64,000 bases of DNA from Eumeta japonica (lineage: Eukaryota > Arthropoda > Insecta > Lepidoptera > Psychidae), in contig BGZK01000224.1 in assembly GCA_005406025.1 (NCBI GenBank), positions 62,001-126,000 on the forward strand, written 5' to 3'. Positions 58,901 to 64,000 of this stretch are shown one piece after another. Both the position numbers and the translations under genes were made by a program. How positions within the stretch are numbered: position 1 is the first letter of the stretch; the number at the start of each line of letters is the position of its first letter. The notes beneath the pieces are model-generated. The model was not told the origin of the DNA. It saw nothing but the letters and a program-made list of their open reading frames with translations, and made no database searches.

Positions 58901-61800
58901 TGTTATTCAATAATATAGAATGTATTTAATTCATTAAATGACTCTTAAAATATCGGTGATATATTATATTTTGTTATTTTCAAATTGTATCGAAGGGTAC
59001 TAATTAACACCGACAACAGAACTAATACAATACATATTAATATAATTTCTCTTTAGCAAGAAAATTGCAACAAAAAATACGTACTTAAATTATAGGGCTA
59101 TTCGACAAATTTCTATTTTGTTTCACTTTCATACTTCACAATCAAGTTTACTTCTATATAATTCAAGCCAAAAATGTATAATCTTCCATATCAGTCAATG
59201 ACCCTATTTAGAAAGAAGAATAACGTCCTCCTTCTCTAATTTTCATTGACCAGCACTCACCAGGCGCCCAGAACCTGTGCTGCAAGCTGATGTCCCAGGC
59301 CGGCTCGTTGATGTGGCACTGGGCGCAGCAGGAACAATTGGTCTGCAATGAAATTAGCCAGGATCAGTTGATCTCATCATAGAGATGGTGAGCCACAAGG
59401 AATCGATTGGTTGGACTTCAAAACATGATAAACGAAGGTACCAAAAGTCCAGTACATTGAGTATAAATAATGAATTCGTCGATACTAATCGAAACATTGT
59501 GATATGGTATCTGCAATTTTTGGAATTATCATCTGTAAATCTGACAACATTCCAAAGTAACTTAACCCTATATTGAGGGGCTTGAAAATTATTAGGTATT
59601 CTGTAATGAATACCTAATTGGTATTCTGTAATGCCTTAATCTTTTTTCTTTTAATTTTTAAAGTTCACCAAAACTAATAACAGTACAATGCGCTACAAGA
59701 GAACAAAGCGCTCTTTAACATATCGGCAAATGAAAATACTCACACATGAAATAAAATGAAAATTAAATAAGACTCTATTTACGGCTTCATGAATATGCAA
59801 TGGCCGGATACCACAAATACTTATTCCTACAAGTATTTGTTGGAGAGAGATACAACATTTGTGTGATAGCTACAAGACTTCTATTTTCAACATTCCATAA
59901 TGAAAAATTTGAAAAATTTTCATCAAACTAAAAAGTTAGTGTTTTCACCCCGCTTTTCAAAAATCGAGTTTTCAACAGATCTTGGCGTTTTACGGTCGCA
60001 GGAATCTATTTCGACCATTATCTTAGTGATGTCTGTGTGTGAAAGATTTCTTTTTTCTTTAATGACATCTCTCGATCTTAGCAACCGTATTTGTTGATGA
60101 AGTTTGCAAAGATCGGCTGTGCTTTCTGAGTAGAGCAAGTCAAATTTTGGAAGTCATCGTTAGAGTAGTTTAAGAAATATTATAAAAAATATTATAGAGT
60201 CGAAAGTCGACGGGGTGAAATATTTTGAGGCTTTCTTAGAAAAACCTTTTCTGGAAATTTAATAAACTGCGATAGGTATTGATAAGTGTTGTTAGATTTT
60301 TTTTTATGACATTCGACGCGGTTTTTTAAAAACAATAAATGTTATGGAAGGTCAGAAATTGATTAGTTGGAAATCCATAAGATTGAGTTTAAAAAATGTA
60401 AAAATGTTTTTTTTTTGGAAATGTTTAAACTGCAATGTAATTAGAACGCGTCATTTAACTTTTGTTCGCTTGATAGTATTTTACGCAGATTTTTGAGACA
60501 AAATATTTTATACAGGACAAAAATTGATTGAATTAACATTCTCCAAGCTACCTTTAGAAAAATGTTTTGATTTTTAAAAAATTTTGAAATCGCAATATCT
60601 CTTGAACGCTTCATTAGATTTACTTGGCGGCATTTAATTTTTGAGTCTACAATTGTTTGTAATGTGTCAAATATCGATTGGATAGGGCTTTCAGAGTTAC
60701 AGACAAAAAGGTAATTTTTTTTCGCGCGTGCGCACGCGCACGCACCTCCTGAGACCTCAAAACGTCGAGATGTGATGATAATTCGATTATTCAAAATTAA
60801 GAATCCAAGAACTTCCCTATGTTTTGAAAATCTTGGATTTTCAAAGCGGAAAGTTAAAAACAACACCGATTGCAATGCACGTGAAGTATTCGCCTCATTC
60901 TACCGATGTGATGATTGTAAAAAATTTAGCAAACTCTTCTTAAAAAACAACTTCGATTGTTGCAAACTACGTCAAAGTCGATGGGTTCGTTCAAGATATA
61001 TCGCTAACGGAAAAGGCAAAAAAAAAAAGGACTTTTTTTTTCAAATTAATATTAAATTATTAATGGATTTGATACTCTGTCATATTCTCCTGTATAAGAA
61101 ACTTCGTCAGATGGCATAAAGCAGATTAAAAGACAACAACGTGTTCCAAAGATATTGCAGTTGAAAAGTTTCAAAAAAGTGATTAGTTTTAATACATACA
61201 GATTTTTGAATTGTAAAAATTAAAAACCTATTAGAACTATATTTTTGAGCTCAGAGAGCTTGAAAAAGCAATGCAATCGATCTCTTGAGCATGATGAGCT
61301 AAATAATATGCTGCTCCTTTATTTTTAGCATTTATAGCTCGAAAGTAATAAAAAGTTTTAGAGATTACCTGAACGGTCAACCGTGTTTCAAATTTTGGAT
61401 CTCAAAAACTGATAAATAATATTTGTAACTCAAGGAACCAAAATCACATCCATAAATATGCGGAAAGTTGGAGGGATGATTTTCAGGGTCAACCATTCTA
61501 CAGATTTATTTTATACATTTTTCATAATATAAATATATTTTTTATATTTTATTAAATCGCTCTGCTGTACGTTTTAACAATATCGATTATTTGTTTTTCG
61601 TCATATTTTGATGCGATTCAACCTAGATAGGCTAAATATTCGACAGGATGTGGGTACAAGAACAACTATGCCTGAACGAAAAAGGTACCTGGTGCTGCGG
61701 GGGCGCGGCGGCGGCGGCGGCGGCCTGCGCGCTGGGCGGCCGGTACAGCGACCGACATCGCAACTCCAACTGCTCCCAGTACATCTTCTTGCGTTCGTGA
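49261..61800 (-). CDS. unrecognised PPPPY- and heptad-repeat protein (gene span, 8 exons, 5' incomplete)
   Basis: Eight exons read 61800-61689, 59342-59261, 57534-57441, 55637-55278, 54589-54021, 53211-53133, 51549-51444 and 49902-49261. Exon lengths and phases fit at all seven junctions and encode the last 680 residues. In order: HERKKMYWEQLELRCRSLY, seven Ala, a Cys cluster (TNCSCCAQCH), a Gln/Asn/Gly-rich region ending in PPPPYS (a class I WW-domain ligand), a His-rich stretch, a run of NPEMARL heptads, a second Cys cluster (SSCCNVS, then AECCINAN), and a long charged, Ser/Pro-rich tail ending DSGWQSGSEKHITD. No transmembrane helix is seen in this part. The PPxY motif and disordered tail would suit the cytoplasmic end of a membrane protein bound by Nedd4-type ligases, but that is inference. 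I do not recognise the family. It is convergent with the ZP gene and divergent from CCDC113. Confidence 0.75.
50470..51165 (+). repeat. dispersed repeat, paired with 40040-40410, intron of unknown gene
   Basis: Same ordered words as the first copy, but with about 350 bp of AT-rich DNA between the two conserved parts. Confidence 0.5.
51444..51549 (-). CDS. unknown PPPPY gene, exon 7
   Basis: 106 nt, acceptor aatattctaag and donor CTCAAG/gtgggc, phase 2 to 0. It encodes SSMQDCQRGGSTSNQNAESE followed by VYFADVSSCCNVSLK. The acceptor gtcag nearer the 3' side gives a wrong phase, so the upstream AG is preferred. The CC pair is echoed by the CC at the start of exon 8. Confidence 0.7.
51880..51965 (-). 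mobile_element. LINE tail family copy I, 3' end only
   Basis: Reverse-orientation fragment (tcactcctatttcccagaag, gatttccacatagtgcgacc) with the TAA-rich tail at 51880-51890. Confidence 0.65.
52400..52797 (+). mobile_element. LINE 3' end family 2, copy 3
   Basis: It ends gaatcagcatttggaatggg, taatgacgtatttcgagtgt and acttacgaaataaagacatt plus gatt repeats, matching 55022-55168. The upstream part has decayed coding sequence in the + direction. Confidence 0.65.
53133..53211 (-). CDS. unknown PPPPY gene, exon 6 (short)
   Basis: 79 nt, acceptor tatcagtttcag and donor ATAAG/gttaga. It encodes HSSSDSCKKQGKENLAFQND followed by KHSPI. Too short to stand out alone, but it is the only segment between exons 5 and 7 that satisfies phase 1 in and phase 2 out with both splice sites. 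Confidence 0.65.
54021..54589 (-). CDS. unknown PPPPY gene, exon 5 (His-rich and heptad repeats)
   Basis: 569 nt, acceptor ttcgttttcag and donor AGCAAAG/gtatgt, phase 2 to 1. It starts HHLHQDPTSASFLHHHH, continues with degenerate then near-identical heptads (NPDMVRL, NPEMVRL, several NPEMARL), and ends with Cys-containing sequence (YPDCQRQLNIS, HRDCRMQDDNITIECLHQ). Potential N-glycosylation sequons exist (NIS, NIT, NES), so a lumenal location cannot be excluded. Confidence 0.8.
54231..54375 (-). repeat. 21-bp coding minisatellite (NPEMARL heptads)
   Basis: Within exon 5 of the unknown gene, the + strand word gggttcagtcgggccatctc recurs with period 21, several copies differing by one or two bases, flanked by more diverged units on both sides. 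It keeps the reading frame. Confidence 0.9.
55022..55168 (+). mobile_element. LINE 3' end family 2, copy 4
   Basis: Complete 3' end: gagtttcttgcccattcttc, tcggtgaatcagcttttgga, atgacgtatttcaagtgtaa, tgcctacgaaataaagacat and a tail of gattt repeats. It resembles the 3' ends of Jockey-like lepidopteran LINEs and lies about 110 bp from exon 4 of the unknown gene. Confidence 0.7.
55278..55637 (-). CDS. unknown PPPPY gene, exon 4 (Q/N-rich, PPPPYS)
   Basis: 360 nt, acceptor caatttaatag and donor AGCCG/gtgaga. It encodes CRMGGVPQSGDSAYGFCD, then a Gln/Asn/Gly/Ala/Phe-rich low-complexity run with repeated NQNA, FGQS and FAQ-like words, and ends TGVWGPPPPYSPQARNGS. PPPPY is the WW-domain ligand. The composition resembles a prion-like disordered region. 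An alternative open frame is Arg/Pro-rich and out of phase. Confidence 0.8.
57441..57534 (-). CDS. unknown PPPPY gene, exon 3
   Basis: 94 nt, acceptor aaatgtttcag and donor CAGAA/gtgagt. Its length fits the phases of both neighbours when read as RMGNLYSPNPGTTRKTSAWS. A second frame is also open and looks protein-like (SGYNSENFSLELVPVAEEH) but would break phase on both sides. I prefer the phase-consistent frame, with some doubt. Confidence 0.6.
57875..58290 (-). mobile_element. LINE tail family copy J
   Basis: Reverse-orientation copy extending from the TAA-rich tail (57860-57880) through ggcagagattatagatttcc and gctcatcggtttcaggtgcc to the decayed RT end near 58290. It lies in an intron of the unknown gene. 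Confidence 0.7.
59261..59342 (-). CDS. unknown PPPPY gene, exon 2 (Cys cluster)
   Basis: 82 nt, acceptor tttcattgcag and donor GCGCCTG/gtgagt, phase 0 to 1. It encodes TNCSCCAQCH followed by INEPAWDISLQHRFWAPG. The four cysteines in eight residues suggest a metal site or acylation site. This is the only long GC-rich block in a very AT-rich stretch. Confidence 0.75.
61689..61800 (-). CDS. unknown PPPPY gene, first recognised exon
   Basis: On the - strand the acceptor is ccatttgcag and the donor CACCAG/gtacct. It enters needing two bases from a missing upstream exon. It encodes HERKKMYWEQLELRCRSLYR, then PPSAQ, seven alanines and PPQHQ. The Ala tract is written as a nearly pure GCC/GCG run, a candidate length-variable trinucleotide tract. 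Confidence 0.75.
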
Positions 61801-61934
61801 CTGCAAATGGGGGTAAACAATTTAACAGTTGTGTATCTCACGAGTGTCGAATTGCATCTTCACTTTGATCGCAGCACGTCCGATTCCGTGAAGCTAATGC
61901 CATCGATCGCAATAATTATGTTAGCATACGCATC

Positions 61935-62395
61935 GAAGATGAGATCCCTGAGTAGTGTGTGTGAAGTGTTTTCTGAAAGATAAGACGTATATACAAGCAA
62001 TGATATGAGGGCGGTGCGGTTCGAAAGAATGTACGATGGTTAGAGTAGAAGAAGAAGAAGGTACCTTGCGGAGGTTCGGCCATCTTGAAAAGACTAGAAA
62101 AAATTAAGGTCTGCGAAACAGACATATGGAAAAACTGTAATGTGATGGAAAGGTCGGCAAGGGTCACGCTATAGAATCCTATACAATCCACGTTGGTGGC
62201 ACGCTAAGGAAGGGCCAAATTTTAAACTCCCAAAACCGACGAGCTTGCATGAAACGTCGACAGCCACGAGAGCGCTATCCTACCTCCATGGAAATGATCG
62301 ATAAATGTTATTGAAGCGACAGAGATATTAAAAGATCCGTACCATGTGAAGATCTGTAGTCCCTGTTATCCTTAAAAAGAAATGGGAGTTAATTT
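61935..62395 (+). mobile_element. LINE tail family copy K
   Basis: It runs from gatgagatccctgagtagtg (RT end) through aaaggtcggcaagggtcacg, aaaccgacgagcttgcatga and gaagatctgtagtccctgtt. It is inserted just upstream of the first recognised exon of the unknown gene. Confidence 0.7.
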
Positions 62396-62399
62396 ATAA

Positions 62400-63105
62400 A
62401 AAAAAAATGTGGGAGATAGAGTTCTGTTGGTGGCATAAGTGAATTTTCTGGCTGGATGATTTTATCACACTCTTTTTATTTACCAAAATCATTAGTTCTG
62501 ATTTCACACAGGTACATATGTGTGAATAAATATTGTATATTTTATAAAAACTCGTTATTTTATAAAAAAATATATCGCTATTCTTATATAAGATGCAATA
62601 GAGTATATTAAAAGCAACGTAATTTTATTACTTTTGTTACCGTACATATTCTTATTTATTTTTATTTAATACTAATTGTGCGCACGTCTACATGTCAAGT
62701 TTTACTGTAAACTCCTTTTAAGGTTCAACTACTTATCCGTGAGTGAACTTTGATGAAATAAAGTTATATATGAAATACGTTATCAATCTATTAGTGTTTC
62801 AGAAAATAAATAATATCGGTTTTTAATGTTCACATTGTTTATTAAATAATCAGGATCTATCCTGTATATAACAAGTCGCTTGCAGTAAAATACGCAAATT
62901 TAATTGTCTTTGGTTAAAAAAAAAAAAAAGTTAGTATCATTGTGGAAAATTCTATGCGATTTTGCGTTTTCCATCACTCTCTCAATTATTGGTACAGTGG
63001 CTGGGAAAACTTTTGTTTGTTGGTAGTTTTTTCAAGAACACTCATCAAGGTAAACGTGAAATAGTATAAAACAACAATTGAAAAATAATCACTATCACCC
63101 CGACA
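62400..63105. other. AT-rich spacer upstream of CCDC113
   Basis: No exon for the - strand gene and no coding signal were seen. The promoter of CCDC113 must lie at its right end. Confidence 0.45.
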
Positions 63106-63109
63106 ACGA

Positions 63110-63123
63110 ATCACCATAGCGAC
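63110..63123 (+). promoter_or_regulatory. RFX-type X-box upstream of CCDC113
   Basis: ATCACCATAGCGAC matches the RFX consensus RYYNYY-N(1-3)-RRNRAC at every constrained position with a 2-bp spacer. It ends 86 bp before the ATG, inside the usual distance for X-boxes of ciliary genes. Independent of the protein assignment, this supports a cilium-specific gene. Confidence 0.6.
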
Positions 63124-63208
63124 AAACAATAAATAACTGACCTATATTTCTTAAACCTCACACAGTATTTGGTGTAAGGAAAGTTTTGAATAAATTTACA
63201 AAAAAAAA

Positions 63209-64000
63209 ATGGCACTAGACGCGAAAAGCAGTGTAAGCCAATACTCGAGAGGTTCCCAAGCCCTAGATTTGGATGATTTATCTGACGAGGAACTCCTCAA
63301 CCTGGTGGAAGAATTGAAAACGAAAATCCGTTTGCTGAGATTAGAAAACGAAGTCCTAGAAAGGACTATAGTCAGATTGGAACCGAGTCTTATGGCGGGT
63401 GTTCAGCAGGCCCTAAATTACGCCAGCAAAATGCAAACGAACATATCAATATCTAAGGTGTCCTTCGCAAAGTCGCAGCCTTCCCGAACCGGCAGCGAGT
63501 CTCTGGCCAGTCAGTCTAAGCTGCTCATGAGCTCTTCGAGGGCGTCCAGCAGAAGGATGTCTACTGTGAAATCCAGAGCGACTATTATACTAGGAGCCGG
63601 GCCAAAAATCAACATTATAGAGAAAACCGAACTAGTGACCAGAGAGATGGAACTGATGGTGGAAAATCTGGAGAGCTACAGGAGGAACGCCGAGAGGAGA
63701 CACGGTATTCTGAAAGCGCAGCTAGAAGAGATAGGCATAAGGGTTGCGAACATCGAATCCTCCAATGAGGCTTTTACGGAGCAGGTGATCGTCGAAGGAC
63801 CTGACAAATTGACACAAAGGATACCGGCTGAAGTATGGGTCAAGTTTATGAATGAATGGATGAAGAGTACAGATGAACTCGTAGGCAAGTTCCGGCTGAG
63901 GACCGCCACGCTGACCATACAGTATGGTAGGCTCAAGTCACAGGTATCGATCAAGCAGGAGCTCAGTGAGAATTTGAAGCCAGTGGATTTCGAGAAGATG
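63209..64000 (+). CDS. CCDC113: CCDC113/CFAP263-like coiled-coil ciliary protein, 5' part (runs off the window)
   Basis: An uninterrupted frame of 264 codons starts at the ATG at 63209 (context aaaaaATGG) and stays open to the last base. The N-terminus (DLSDEELLNLVEELKTKIRL, then LRLENEVLERTIVRLEP) is a coiled coil. A Ser-rich basic linker follows (SLASQSKLLMSSSRASSRRM), then a second long coiled-coil region with PDKLTQRIPAEVWVKFMNEW, FRLRTATLTIQYGRLKSQ and LKPVDFEKM. This order matches the CCDC113/CCDC96 coiled-coil family (PF13870), and the position of the VDF motif at about residue 260 fits CCDC113 better than the longer CCDC96. Those proteins form a complex on the axonemal radial spoke/nexin-dynein region of motile cilia, so sperm expression is likely here. 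No intron is seen so far. A match to the RFX X-box lies 86 bp upstream of the ATG. Confidence 0.8.
   Translation, partial: MALDAKSSVSQYSRGSQALDLDDLSDEELLNLVEELKTKIRLLRLENEVLERTIVRLEPSLMAGVQQALNYASKMQTNISISKVSFAKSQPSRTGSESLASQSKLLMSSSRASSRRMSTVKSRATIILGAGPKINIIEKTELVTREMELMVENLESYRRNAERRHGILKAQLEEIGIRVANIESSNEAFTEQVIVEGPDKLTQRIPAEVWVKFMNEWMKSTDELVGKFRLRTATLTIQYGRLKSQVSIKQELSENLKPVDFEKM

Noticed and set aside
1..64000. CRISPR array, phage or bacterial defence system
   Set aside because: The tandem arrays are microsatellites or minisatellites without spacers, and all supported genes are intron-bearing or animal-type.

Overview
This window looks like nuclear DNA of a butterfly or moth (Lepidoptera). 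It is AT-rich, genes are split into short GC-richer exons with GT-AG introns, and the spaces between are filled with dispersed repeats typical of lepidopteran genomes: 5'-truncated LINE tails, tRNA-derived SINEs, TIR elements and MITEs, a solo LTR, and long TA and ACTG microsatellites. The species cannot be named from the sequence. There is no bacterial-type operon, CRISPR array or rRNA.

I can support three protein genes, two of them incomplete. (1) A zona pellucida (ZP) domain protein on the + strand, eight coding exons from 27259 to 42018. Its exons join in phase to give a ZP module with exactly eight framework cysteines, a furin site (RRRR) and a GPI-type C-terminal tail. The first, signal-peptide exon is not identified. 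One junction (exons 6 to 7) breaks phase by one base inside a run of seven G. (2) An unrecognised gene on the - strand, eight phase-consistent exons from 61800 down to 49261, giving the C-terminal 680 residues of a mostly disordered protein with a PPPPY motif, a Cys-rich segment, poly-Ala and a heptad repeat encoded by a 21-bp minisatellite. (3) The 5' part of a single-exon coiled-coil gene on the + strand from 63209 to the window end, which I assign to the ciliary protein CCDC113/CFAP263. A perfect match to the RFX X-box consensus lies 86 bp before its ATG.

Layout: 1-27258 has no gene I can prove. It holds repeats, a CpG-rich promoter-like block (about 4220-4740) and a few unrecognised coding-like blocks. 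27259-42018 is the ZP gene with repeat-filled introns. 42019-49260 is the tail-to-tail spacer, with a 25-bp satellite (44285-44575) and a perfect palindrome (45849-45900). 49261-61800 is the unknown gene. 61801-63208 is a head-to-head spacer with a LINE tail and the X-box, and 63209-64000 is CCDC113. The three genes belong to different processes (cuticle or extracellular matrix, unknown membrane or scaffold role, cilium/flagellum) and share no evident pathway.
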